Part shown: positions 47,937 through 56,487 of the stretch, in pieces | Layout of the letters: each line of letters opens with the position of its first letter | How positions within the stretch are numbered: the stretch's first letter is position 1 | Origin: Cloacibacillus sp. | Lineage (GTDB): Bacteria > Synergistota > Synergistia > Synergistales > Synergistaceae | Direction: 5' to 3' | DNA length: 63,543 bases | Assembly (NCBI GenBank): GCA_036655895.1 | Contig: JAVVPF010000017.1 | Coordinates: 1-63,543 of the forward strand | Position numbers and translations under genes: made by a program | The notes under the pieces: generated by a model | The model's database searches: none | What the model saw: the letters and a program-made list of their open reading frames with translations, nothing else | Told to the model about the DNA's origin: nothing

Positions 47937-48142
47937 CCGTTATTTGGGGTAAAGCTGCTCTTTTGTCAGAAAATATAATCTCCTATAGCTGATATATTAG
48001 ATAAATTAGACTAAATTGAGCGTTATATTCTTGAAATTGCATCTTGATTTTATTATGTACTAAGGTTAAACTTATATATGTAAAGAACTTTTAATTGAAC
48101 CAAAACCTTTATGGGGTTCACAAAATTGAGGAGGTTGTTCAA

Positions 48143-49507
48143 ATGCCATCAAATTGCTCAGTAGCACCGAAAGATGTATTCCCAACCATCGAAAAGCTTC
48201 TGCTTCGTGACGGTTTCGACATCGTCATCGACATGGAACAGTCAAAAGGAAGCCACATAGTTGATGCAGCCAGTGGTGCAAAATGGCTCGACTTCTACAC
48301 ATTCTTCGCGTCATCACCGTTTGGTATGAACCATCCCAAGCTTGACAACCCGGAATTTAAAGAAAAAATATTCCGCGCCGCGATCAATAAAGTCGCCAAC
48401 TCCGACATCTACACACAGGAGATGGCCGAGTTTGTAAAGACGTTCGGCGAAGTTGCAGTCCCCGAGGGATTCAACCACGTATTCTTCATCGACTACGGTA
48501 CGCTCGCAGTCGAGAACACTTTCAAGGTAGCCATGGACTGGAAAGTCCAGAAGCTGATGCAGAAGGGCAAAGTGACCCCCGGCGAAGCCTACAACGGACG
48601 CAAGGGCACAAAAATTATGCACTTCAACGAGGCGTTCCACGGCCGTTCAGGCTACACGCTCTCCGTCACCAACACCAACGACCCCAACAAACATCAGCGC
48701 TACGCCAAGTTCACAGAGTGGCCGCGCATCCTCAACCCGAAGGTCACATTCCCGCTCGAAGAGAACCTCGGACAGGTGGAATGGCTTGAAGCGCAGGCTG
48801 TCAAGCAGATAAAAGAAGCCCTCATGAACGATCCTGACGGACACGCGGCGATAATCCTCGAGACCATCCAGGGCGAAGGCGGCGACAACCACTTCCGCAC
48901 AGAGTTCATGCAGCAGCTCCGCGACATCTGCGACGAAAACGAAATGCTCCTTATTTTCGACGAAGTCCAGTGCGGCATGGGCATCACGGGCAAGATGTGG
49001 GCCTGGGAACATCACGCACCTGTAAAGCCTGACCTCTTCTCCTTCGGTAAGAAGGCGCAGATATGCGGACTCGTAGCCGGCCCGCGCGTCGACGAAGTCG
49101 AAAACAACTGCTTCAAGGTCTCCAGCCGCATCAACTCAACATGGGGCGGCACGCTCGTGGACATGGTCCGCGCGCAGAGATACCTTGAGATCTACCGCGA
49201 CGAAAAAGTCCTTGACTACGTCAGCAACGTTGCAGGCCCCGCGCTCTACGCCGGCCTCAAAGAGCTGGAGTCAGAATTCCCCGGATACATCCGCAACGTC
49301 CGCGGCAAGGGTCTTATGTGCGCATACGACATCTGCACGCCGGAGCTCCGCAACAAGTTCCTCGGCGAATGCCACAAAGAAAACATGCTCATCCTCGGCT
49401 GCGGCAGCAACACAGTCCGCTTCCGTCCCGCCCTCAACGTTCCTCTTGAGGACATCCAGAAGGGCATCGAGATCTCCCGCACAGCCGCAAAGAAAATATT
49501 CGGCTAA
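48143..49507 (+). CDS. lat: L-lysine 6-transaminase
   Basis: Class III PLP aminotransferase of 454 residues that moves the epsilon-amino group of lysine to 2-oxoglutarate, giving allysine (aminoadipate semialdehyde). The opening through DFYTFFASSPFGMNHPKL, IDYGTLAVENTFKVAMDWK, ILETIQGEGGDNHFR, the Asp of IFDEVQCGMG and FSFGKKAQICG (Lys303/304, one of them the PLP lysine) match the lysine-specific family. The ATG at 48143 has GAGGAGG upstream. The 205 bases before it are AT-rich and likely hold its promoter, but I could not settle on boxes. It stands alone and ends in a strong terminator; it probably starts lysine breakdown. Confidence 0.9.
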   Translation: MPSNCSVAPKDVFPTIEKLLLRDGFDIVIDMEQSKGSHIVDAASGAKWLDFYTFFASSPFGMNHPKLDNPEFKEKIFRAAINKVANSDIYTQEMAEFVKTFGEVAVPEGFNHVFFIDYGTLAVENTFKVAMDWKVQKLMQKGKVTPGEAYNGRKGTKIMHFNEAFHGRSGYTLSVTNTNDPNKHQRYAKFTEWPRILNPKVTFPLEENLGQVEWLEAQAVKQIKEALMNDPDGHAAIILETIQGEGGDNHFRTEFMQQLRDICDENEMLLIFDEVQCGMGITGKMWAWEHHAPVKPDLFSFGKKAQICGLVAGPRVDEVENNCFKVSSRINSTWGGTLVDMVRAQRYLEIYRDEKVLDYVSNVAGPALYAGLKELESEFPGYIRNVRGKGLMCAYDICTPELRNKFLGECHKENMLILGCGSNTVRFRPALNVPLEDIQKGIEISRTAAKKIFG

Positions 49508-49535
49508 TACCAACAATAAAACACTCCTTACAAAC

Positions 49536-49568
49536 AAAAAGCTCGGGGCCTTCGCCCCGAGCTTTTTT
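49536..49568. terminator. Two-way intrinsic terminator between lat and glgB
   Basis: A perfect 9-bp GC-rich stem (49541-49549 with 49554-49562), loop CTTC, flanked by AAAAA on the left and TTTTTT on the right, so it can end both the plus-strand lat and minus-strand glgB transcripts. Confidence 0.92.
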
Positions 49569-49581
49569 ATTTTCACAGTTT

Positions 49582-51483
49582 TTATTTCACAAAAATCACG
49601 CAGGCAAGAGGCGGCACGGTTATTTCGGCGGAGCTGTCCCTGTTGTGGAACGGGATATCCTGCGCCGTCACCGCGCCCATGTTGCCGACGCCGGAACCGC
49701 CGTATACACAGGCATCGCTGTTGAGCGCCTCTTTCCAGAGGCCGGGTTTTGGGAAGCCCATGCGGTAGCCGGTACGCGGCACTGGTGTGAAGTTCACGGC
49801 GGCGACAAGTTCGTTGCCCGCCTTGTCGCGCCTTATGAAGGAGACTATGCCGGCGTCTTTATCGGCGCAGTCTATCCATTGAAAGCCCTCCTGACTTGTG
49901 TCAAGCTCCCATAGCTCAGGGCGGCTTTTGTAGAAGTTGTTCAGGTCGGCCAGCCACTTTGCGGCGCCAGCGTGGAGCGGGTCTGCGAGCTCATGCCAGT
50001 CAAGGCTCTGGTCGTGGTTCCATTCGCGGCTCTGACCGAACTCGCCGCCCATAAAGAGCAGCTTCTTGCCGGGGTGCGCGAACATCCATCCGAACAAAAG
50101 CCGCAGGTTCGCCGCCTTCTGCCATGCGTCTCCCGGCATTTTTTCAAGCAGCGAGCATTTGCCGTAGACAACCTCGTCATGCGAGAAGGGCAGCACGAAG
50201 TTTTCGGCGTAGGCGTACCACATGCCGAAGGTGAGACGGTCGTGATAATATTTTCTGTATATCGGGTCCTTTGACATGTATGAGATGAAGTCGTTCATCC
50301 AGCCCATGTTCCATTTATAACCGAAGCCCAGGCCGCCGAGCCATACTGGTTTCGTCACCATAGGCCACGAGGTGGATTCCTCCGCCGTCATCTGTATGCC
50401 GGGAAAATCTTCGTAGAGCGCGCAGTTGAGCTCCTTTAGGAAATCTATCGCCTCAAGGTTTTCTTTGCCGCCGTATTTGTTCGGTATCCATTCGCCGCTG
50501 CGCCGCGAGTAGTCAAGGTAGAGCATAGAGGCTACCGCGTCTACGCGAAGGCCGTCTGCGTGGTATCGTTCGGCCCACATGTGCGCGGAGGAGATCAGAA
50601 AGCTGCGCACCTCGCCGCGCCCGTAGTTGAAGATGGCGCTCTTCCAGTCCGGGTGGAAGCCCTGACGCGGGTCCTGATGCTCGTATAGCGCGGTGCCGTC
50701 AAACTTTGAAAGGCCGAAGGCGTCGGTCGGAAAATGCGATGGCACCCAGTCGAGTATGACGGCTATCTGCGCTTCGTGAAGCGCGTCGACTAGCTCCATG
50801 AAATCTTCCGGCGCGCCGTAGCGCGAGGTGGGGGCGAAATATCCGGTCGTCTGGTATCCCCACGAGCCGTAGAAGGGGTGTTCCATTATCGGCATCAGCT
50901 CCACATGAGTGAAGCCGTTTTCCGTAAGATACTGCGGCAGCGTTTGCGCAAGCTCGCGCCATGTGAGAAAGCGGCCGCCCTCCGCGCGCCGCCAGGAACC
51001 GGCGTGCATCTCGTAGACGGACTGAGGCGCAGAGCAGTCGCTCTTTTGCGCGCGGGCCGCCATCCACTCCTCGTCGCGCCACGCGTGCATAGGCGCCGCC
51101 ACGACGGAGGCGGTGTCGGGAGGCGTTTCGCAGAAAAAGGCCATAGGGTCGCTCTTGTTAAAACGTTCTCCGTTTGCCGCAGTGATGCTGTATTTATATT
51201 TTTCGCCGGTTTTTGCGCCGGGCACGAAGCCCTCCCATACGCCGGAGGAGTCCCATCGCGGCGCAAGCGGCGCGCGCCCTGCGTCCCAGCCGTTGAAGTC
51301 GCCTATGACGCTTACCGCGCCCGCCGCGGGCGCCCATACGGCGAAATGAACGCCCTCACGGCCCTCGTGGCTATGCGGATGCGCGCCTAGGAAATCGTAG
51401 ACCCGCCTGTGAGTTCCCTCACGGAAGAGGTATATATCGTTTTCGGTGGCCAGCGTAGGCCCGTAAATAATGTCGCTGTTCAT
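49582..51483 (-). CDS. glgB: 1,4-alpha-glucan branching enzyme
   Basis: Makes alpha-1,6 branches in glycogen, 633 residues. A CBM48 domain (VHFAVWAPAAGAVSVIGDFN) precedes a GH13 barrel with DWVPSHFPTDAFGL, the nucleophile Asp in GLRVDAVASMLYLDYSR, the acid Glu in MTAEESTSW and the HD pair in LPFSHDEVVYGKCS. It lacks the extra N1 domain of E. coli GlgB. GGAGG lies nine bases before the ATG. glgA and glgC are not nearby. It is divergent from the FAD oxidoreductase, sharing a 63-base intergenic region. Confidence 0.95.
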   Translation of the reverse strand: MNSDIIYGPTLATENDIYLFREGTHRRVYDFLGAHPHSHEGREGVHFAVWAPAAGAVSVIGDFNGWDAGRAPLAPRWDSSGVWEGFVPGAKTGEKYKYSITAANGERFNKSDPMAFFCETPPDTASVVAAPMHAWRDEEWMAARAQKSDCSAPQSVYEMHAGSWRRAEGGRFLTWRELAQTLPQYLTENGFTHVELMPIMEHPFYGSWGYQTTGYFAPTSRYGAPEDFMELVDALHEAQIAVILDWVPSHFPTDAFGLSKFDGTALYEHQDPRQGFHPDWKSAIFNYGRGEVRSFLISSAHMWAERYHADGLRVDAVASMLYLDYSRRSGEWIPNKYGGKENLEAIDFLKELNCALYEDFPGIQMTAEESTSWPMVTKPVWLGGLGFGYKWNMGWMNDFISYMSKDPIYRKYYHDRLTFGMWYAYAENFVLPFSHDEVVYGKCSLLEKMPGDAWQKAANLRLLFGWMFAHPGKKLLFMGGEFGQSREWNHDQSLDWHELADPLHAGAAKWLADLNNFYKSRPELWELDTSQEGFQWIDCADKDAGIVSFIRRDKAGNELVAAVNFTPVPRTGYRMGFPKPGLWKEALNSDACVYGGSGVGNMGAVTAQDIPFHNRDSSAEITVPPLACVIFVK

Positions 51484-51546
51484 TGATAATCGCCTCCGCT
51501 CTTATTTATGATATTATATCCTGATAATGGTATCGGAGGTAGGATA

Positions 51547-52983
51547 ATGGACGCACTCTTTTCGTATAATAAGATAACCAATGAAGCTATAGATGAGATA
51601 GAGAAAAAAATCGGGGCCTGCAACGTCTGCCGCGACGAGGAAAAGGTAAAAACCTATTCGCGCGACGAGGTGCCGCAGAGCGCCTATGACAGAGAATATT
51701 GCGCGGAGCTGCTGGTATTCCCAGAGAGCACGGAGCACGTTTCGGCGGTCATGAAGATAGCGTGGGAACGTCGCATACCGGTTACGCCGCGCGGCGCCGG
51801 CACAGGGCTTTCCGGAGGCGCTATGCCGGTCTGCGGAGGCATCGTAATGAGCTTTGAGAAGATGAACAACATCCTGGAGCTTGACGAAGAAAACCTGACT
51901 CTGACCACCGAACCTGGCGTCGTCACTTCGGAGATTAGCCGCATGGCGGCGCAGCACGGGCTGCTTTACGCGGGCGACCCGTGCAGCGGGGACGCCTCGT
52001 ACATCGGCGGCAATATCGCGGAAAACGCCGGCGGCAACAAGGTGATAAAGTACGGCGCGACCGGCGCTCAGGTGCTGGCGCTGGAGGTGGTGCTGCCGGA
52101 CGGCTCCGTCACATGGTTTGGCGGCAAACGCCGCAAGGACGTAACGGGGCTTGACTTCGTGCATCTTATGGCCGGCTCTGAGGGCGTGCTTGGCGTCATC
52201 ACGAAGGCGGTGCTGAAGCTGCTGCCTCTGCCGCGCTTTTCTGTGGACTTGCTCGCCGCCTTTGACGACCCGCAGAGCGCGATAGATTTCGTCCCAAAGA
52301 TAATCACCGAAGGCGGGCTGATCCCCGCCTCGATAGAGTTTCTTGATAAAAAGGCGCTGGACCTCGCGCAGCGGTATCTGGGTTCTCCCGTTCCAGCTGG
52401 AGAGGCGGGTGCTGCGCTTATCATCCAGCTTGAAGAAAACGACGCGGCGAGGCTCGAGGCCCAGTTTGAAGAGATAGGCAAACTTTCGCAGCGCCACGGC
52501 GCCTACGAGGTCTACGTGGCGGATACGCGCAGCACGAAAGAGCGCATCTGGCAGGCGCGCAAGAGCGTCCCCGAGGCGGTCTCTTTTTTCTACAGCCGAT
52601 ACACGAAGGAGGACCTCGTAGTTCCCACCGCGCTTGTGCCGAAGCTGCTTGAAATGGTGCGCGAGACGGCGGAGGCCGACGGTCTGGAGTGGATAGCCTA
52701 CGGCCACGCGGGCGACGGAAACATGCACTGCACGATAATCTCGCCCGACTGCCCGAACTGGCACGACCGGCTCCACGCGGCGCAGGAGGATATCTACAAA
52801 AAAATAAAGAGGCTTGGAGGCACGCTATCCGGCGAGCACGGCATAGGATTCAAGCGCAAGGATTACATGAAATATTTTATAGACGAGGCGCAGCTTGAAC
52901 TGATAAAGCGCGTGAAGCTCGCCTTTGACCCGAGGAATATTTTGAATCCCGGAAAACTGGTTGACTGGAAGACCGGCGACTGA
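51547..52983 (+). CDS. FAD-linked 2-hydroxyacid dehydrogenase (GlcD / D-lactate dehydrogenase family)
   Basis: Flavoprotein of the VAO family, 478 residues, oxidising a 2-hydroxyacid such as glycolate or D-lactate. FAD-binding PCMH segment: VTPRGAGTGLSGGAMPV, AGDPCSGDASYIGGNIAENAG split over residues about 130-150, and GSEGVLGVITKAVL. The cap domain has YGHAGDGNMHC and LSGEHGIGFKRKDYM, with the usual metal-site histidines. I start at ATG 51547 (MDALFSYN), preceded by GGAGGTAGG. It overlaps malQ by one base. No electron-transfer flavoprotein or iron-sulfur partner is adjacent. Substrate not determined. Confidence 0.88.
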   Translation: MDALFSYNKITNEAIDEIEKKIGACNVCRDEEKVKTYSRDEVPQSAYDREYCAELLVFPESTEHVSAVMKIAWERRIPVTPRGAGTGLSGGAMPVCGGIVMSFEKMNNILELDEENLTLTTEPGVVTSEISRMAAQHGLLYAGDPCSGDASYIGGNIAENAGGNKVIKYGATGAQVLALEVVLPDGSVTWFGGKRRKDVTGLDFVHLMAGSEGVLGVITKAVLKLLPLPRFSVDLLAAFDDPQSAIDFVPKIITEGGLIPASIEFLDKKALDLAQRYLGSPVPAGEAGAALIIQLEENDAARLEAQFEEIGKLSQRHGAYEVYVADTRSTKERIWQARKSVPEAVSFFYSRYTKEDLVVPTALVPKLLEMVRETAEADGLEWIAYGHAGDGNMHCTIISPDCPNWHDRLHAAQEDIYKKIKRLGGTLSGEHGIGFKRKDYMKYFIDEAQLELIKRVKLAFDPRNILNPGKLVDWKTGD

Positions 52984-54524
52984 TGCCGCGCAGACGACAA
53001 AGCGGCCTTTTGATCCACATAACCTCGCTGCCGGGCGCCTATTCCGTGGGAGACATGGGGCCGGTGGCCGTTGACTTTGCCGGGCACATGAGCCGGCTTG
53101 GTTTTTCCGTGTGGCAGATGCTGCCGCTCACGCCGACCGCTGAAATTTTCGGCAACTCGCCTTACTGCGCGCCGTCCGCCTTCGCGGGCAACCTGCTTCT
53201 TGTAAGCCCGGATGCGCTTGCCCAGGAGGGGTTTGTGACGCAGGAGGAGCTTGCCGCGTGGTTTGCGCCATCGTTGGGCCGCGCCGATTTTGCTTCGGCG
53301 CACAGCTGCAAAAAATCGCTGCTTGCTCTTGCGTGGAGGCGTTTTTGCGCGGAGCCGGAAAAATTTGCAGACGTTCGCGGCGAATATGAGGCCTTTTGCG
53401 CCGAAGAAGATTCTTGGCTTCGCGATTATGCGCTCTTTACGCTGCTTAAGGAAAAATTCGACGGCGCGCCGTGGGCCGCGTGGCCCGCGCCGTATGCCGC
53501 GCATGATGAATCTGCGCTTGATTTGCTTCTTTGCGAAGAAAAAGAGGGCGTAGATTTCATCCGATTCTGCCAGTTTGTCTTTTACCGCCAGCTTCGCGCG
53601 CTCTCTTTGCGCTGCGCGGAATGCGGCGTCACGCTTATGGGCGACCTTCCCATATATATCGCCTGGGACAGCGCGGACGTATGGGCTTCGCGCGAGCTTT
53701 TCGACCTTGACGAGCAGGGCTTTCCGCGCGGCGTGGCCGGCGTGCCGCCCGACTATTTCAGCCCAACTGGGCAGAGGTGGGGCAACCCTCTTTATAACTG
53801 GGAGCGTATGCGCGCCGACGATTTTGCGTGGTGGCGCGCGCGCATCGCCCATACTCTTAAATATTTCGGGCTGCTTCGCATAGACCATTTCAGAGGACTC
53901 TGCGCCTTCTGGGCGATACCGGCCTCAGAGCCTACGGCGGTAAACGGAGAGTGGAGGCAGGCGCAAGGCAAAGAGATGCTGCGCGCCTTTTACAAGATTG
54001 ACTGGGCTGGGCGCGGGCCTCTGCCGTTTATTGCGGAAGACCTTGGCATAATTACGGACGACGTGCGCGATCTGATGCGCGAGCTTGGCCTGCCCGGCAT
54101 GAAGGTGCTTATGTTCGCCTTCGGCGGAGAGGTGGACAACCCGTATCTTCCGCACAACACGGAGCCGGCCTCCGTCGTCTACACCGGCACGCATGACAAC
54201 GACACAGCGGTTGGCTGGTGGCGCGCGGGTTCCTCGGTGCGTGAGAGGATAAATTTCAGCCTCTACAGCGGACGCGAGGTGACGCGCGAGAATGCGGCGG
54301 CCGTCATGACGCGCATGGCTCTTTCCTCCGCGGCGGAGCTGGCCGTCGTGCCTGTGCAGGACATCCTTGGGCTTGACGGCTCGTGCCGGATGAACGTCCC
54401 GTCGCAGGCATCTGGGAGCTGGCAGTGGCGCCTGACGCCGCAGCAGATGAAAAACATAGCGGAACCCGGCTGCGACTTTGTCGGCGTGCTGAAAGAGCTA
54501 AACAAGATATACGGCAGGATATAA
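52983..54524 (+). CDS. malQ: 4-alpha-glucanotransferase
   Basis: GH77 amylomaltase of 513 residues that moves maltosyl chains between glucans. Early motifs GLLIHITSLPG and LPLTPTAEIFGNSPY, then DLPIYIAWDSADVWA, GVPPDYFSPTGQRWGNPLY, nucleophile Asp in LRIDHFRG, acid Glu in FIAEDLGI and VYTGTHDNDT. It overlaps the FAD oxidoreductase gene (TGATG) and, with glgB nearby, points to storage-glucan metabolism. Confidence 0.95.
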   Translation: MPRRRQSGLLIHITSLPGAYSVGDMGPVAVDFAGHMSRLGFSVWQMLPLTPTAEIFGNSPYCAPSAFAGNLLLVSPDALAQEGFVTQEELAAWFAPSLGRADFASAHSCKKSLLALAWRRFCAEPEKFADVRGEYEAFCAEEDSWLRDYALFTLLKEKFDGAPWAAWPAPYAAHDESALDLLLCEEKEGVDFIRFCQFVFYRQLRALSLRCAECGVTLMGDLPIYIAWDSADVWASRELFDLDEQGFPRGVAGVPPDYFSPTGQRWGNPLYNWERMRADDFAWWRARIAHTLKYFGLLRIDHFRGLCAFWAIPASEPTAVNGEWRQAQGKEMLRAFYKIDWAGRGPLPFIAEDLGIITDDVRDLMRELGLPGMKVLMFAFGGEVDNPYLPHNTEPASVVYTGTHDNDTAVGWWRAGSSVRERINFSLYSGREVTRENAAAVMTRMALSSAAELAVVPVQDILGLDGSCRMNVPSQASGSWQWRLTPQQMKNIAEPGCDFVGVLKELNKIYGRI

Positions 54525-54566
54525 AATATAATATAAACAGATATAAAAATGAGAAAGGGCGTCAAA

Positions 54567-56471
54567 ATGGAACATGTAATGAACTCACGAGGAGCATATA
54601 CGCGCGCGCGCCGCGACTACAGGGAGCTGGTCTTTTTCGCCCTCCTCGTATGCGCGCTCTTCTTTAAATTTTACTTCCTCGAGTACGAGGTCTCGGGCGC
54701 CGTCACGCGGATGCCGCTGTCGATGGCGGCCTCTTTTGCCATAATCCTGCTCTTTGCGCTGCCGGTATCGCTCTTCTGGCGCAGGGGGCGCTTTGCGCTG
54801 GCGATTCTTTTCGACCTTGCTGTGACGGCGCTCGTCGTGACCGACCTGCTCCATATCCGCTATTATTCGGACCTGTTTTCGTTCCATAATATAGGCCTCT
54901 CCGCGCAGGTGGGGGAGATATCCGAATCGGTCTTCGCGCTCTTTTCCGTGAAGGATCTGCTTTACTTTGCGGACGTCCCCGTGCTTGCGGGCTATATGCT
55001 CTTCTTCAAAAAAGCCTCTGTACGCCCCTTCTTTCGCAGGATAACGCGCCGCAGGCTCCGCGTCACGCTTGTTTTCTTCTGCGCCGCGCTTGCTCTCTTT
55101 TCATACCGTATATACAGCTACAACGCAAAGGTGCCTGGCGTGCTGCGCGCGATGTGGGACAGGCCCGCCGTCTGCAACAACGTAGGCGCTCTTACCTACC
55201 ATCTCGTCGATACAAAAAACAGCCTCTTCGACGCCGCGTCTCGCAAGAAGCTCTCGCCGTTGGAGGTGGAGGCCGTTAAGGCCGCCTTCGGCGCGAAGAA
55301 CGCGAAAGAAAAGCTGCCGGAGGGAGTGTTCGGCGCGGCGAAGGGAAAAAATCTCATCGTCATACAGGTGGAGTCTCTGCAAAGCTTCGTCATAGGGCTC
55401 AAATACGACGGCAAATATGTGACGCCGCACCTCAACGCCTTTTTCAGGGAGGCGTCGCTTGCCTCGAACATTTACAACCAGACGGCGGCCGGCAACAGCT
55501 CCGACGCGGAATTTATAGCAAACACAGGCCTCTATCCGTCCGCCGCAGGCGTCGCCTACACGCGCTTCGCCGGCAACAGCTACCGCGCGATGCCGCAGAC
55601 GCTGCGCGACAGCGGCTATTCCACCTTCGGGCTGCACGGCGACCGCGCCGGCTTCTGGAACCGCGGCCACATGTACCCGGCGCTCGGCTTCGAGCGCTTC
55701 GTCAGCCGCAAGGACTTCGTCTATGACGAAGGAATAGGCATGGGGCTAAGCGACAAGAGCTTCTTCCGGCAGGCGCTGCCGATGATGAAAGCTGAAAAAA
55801 AGCCCTTCTACGCCTTCTTGGTGACGCTCTCGAGCCACTATCCGTTCAACTTTCCCGGCCTCGTCGAACAGTCCGGCTTTGACGCGGGGCCGCTCAAAGG
55901 AAGCGTCGTAGGCGACTACCTCGCCGCCATCCATTATTTTGACACTCAGTTCGGCGCCTTCATCGAAGGGCTGAAAAAAGACGGGCTTTACGATACAAGC
56001 GTCATCGTCGTCTACGGCGACCACAACGCCATCCCGAAATGGGACTCGCCTAACCTCTCAAAGCTGCTTGTCGTAGACCTTACGCGGGATCACAACTGGC
56101 GGCGCGTTTCAAGCGTCCCGATAATAATAAACGTGCCCGGGGTAAAGCGCCTCAAGTACAACAAAAAAACGGCGCTCGGCCTGGCGGGGCTGCCGCGCAC
56201 GCTCTGCGCGCTGCTTGGAGCAGACTTTAAATCCGGGCTCGGCGGAGATTATTTTGACATGGAAAACACAGACGCGCCCGTCATATTCAGAAACGGCTCA
56301 TACGTGACAGGCGGCGTCTTCGTTCAGCCGGCGAAAAAAAGCGCTGTCGACCTGCGCACTGGCGCGCCTCTTGATTACGGCAAGTATGACAGGACCACGA
56401 AAAACGCGGCGGAGATGCTTGACGTAAGCGACAAGATACTTGAATACGACCTGATGCCGGTAATTTTCTAA
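54567..56471 (+). CDS. LtaS/sulfatase-type membrane phosphoglycerol transferase homologue, copy 1
   Basis: A 634-residue membrane enzyme of the alkaline-phosphatase superfamily. About five hydrophobic helices fill the first 185 residues, followed by a large extracytoplasmic sulfatase-like domain. Metal-site residues: Glu269 in VIQVESLQSF, Ser311 in GNSSDAEF where LtaS has its Thr nucleophile, the GLHGDRAGFWNRGHMY block, and Asp485-His486 in VVYGDHNAI. In relatives the enzyme adds phosphoglycerol (LtaS) or modifies envelope glycans (OpgB, EptA-like). The start at 54567 has AAAGGG eight bases upstream; an ATG six codons earlier does not. It is followed 16 bases later by a paralogue. Substrate unknown. 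Confidence 0.82.
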   Translation: MEHVMNSRGAYTRARRDYRELVFFALLVCALFFKFYFLEYEVSGAVTRMPLSMAASFAIILLFALPVSLFWRRGRFALAILFDLAVTALVVTDLLHIRYYSDLFSFHNIGLSAQVGEISESVFALFSVKDLLYFADVPVLAGYMLFFKKASVRPFFRRITRRRLRVTLVFFCAALALFSYRIYSYNAKVPGVLRAMWDRPAVCNNVGALTYHLVDTKNSLFDAASRKKLSPLEVEAVKAAFGAKNAKEKLPEGVFGAAKGKNLIVIQVESLQSFVIGLKYDGKYVTPHLNAFFREASLASNIYNQTAAGNSSDAEFIANTGLYPSAAGVAYTRFAGNSYRAMPQTLRDSGYSTFGLHGDRAGFWNRGHMYPALGFERFVSRKDFVYDEGIGMGLSDKSFFRQALPMMKAEKKPFYAFLVTLSSHYPFNFPGLVEQSGFDAGPLKGSVVGDYLAAIHYFDTQFGAFIEGLKKDGLYDTSVIVVYGDHNAIPKWDSPNLSKLLVVDLTRDHNWRRVSSVPIIINVPGVKRLKYNKKTALGLAGLPRTLCALLGADFKSGLGGDYFDMENTDAPVIFRNGSYVTGGVFVQPAKKSAVDLRTGAPLDYGKYDRTTKNAAEMLDVSDKILEYDLMPVIF

Positions 56472-56487
56472 AAGGGTGAGTTTTGCG

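Noticed and set aside
47937-48142. AT-rich gap before lat as a horizontally acquired remnant or tRNA site
   Set aside because: No tRNA-like cloverleaf, attachment repeat or coding remnant was found; the base composition fits a promoter region.
51514-52776. A 420-codon open frame on the minus strand across the FAD oxidoreductase gene
   Set aside because: It is antisense to a gene with clear family motifs, has no recognisable domain and a strongly Arg/His-rich composition typical of shadow frames in GC-rich DNA.
52863-53888. A 341-codon minus-strand frame across malQ
   Set aside because: Lys/Arg-rich antisense shadow of a clear GH77 gene.
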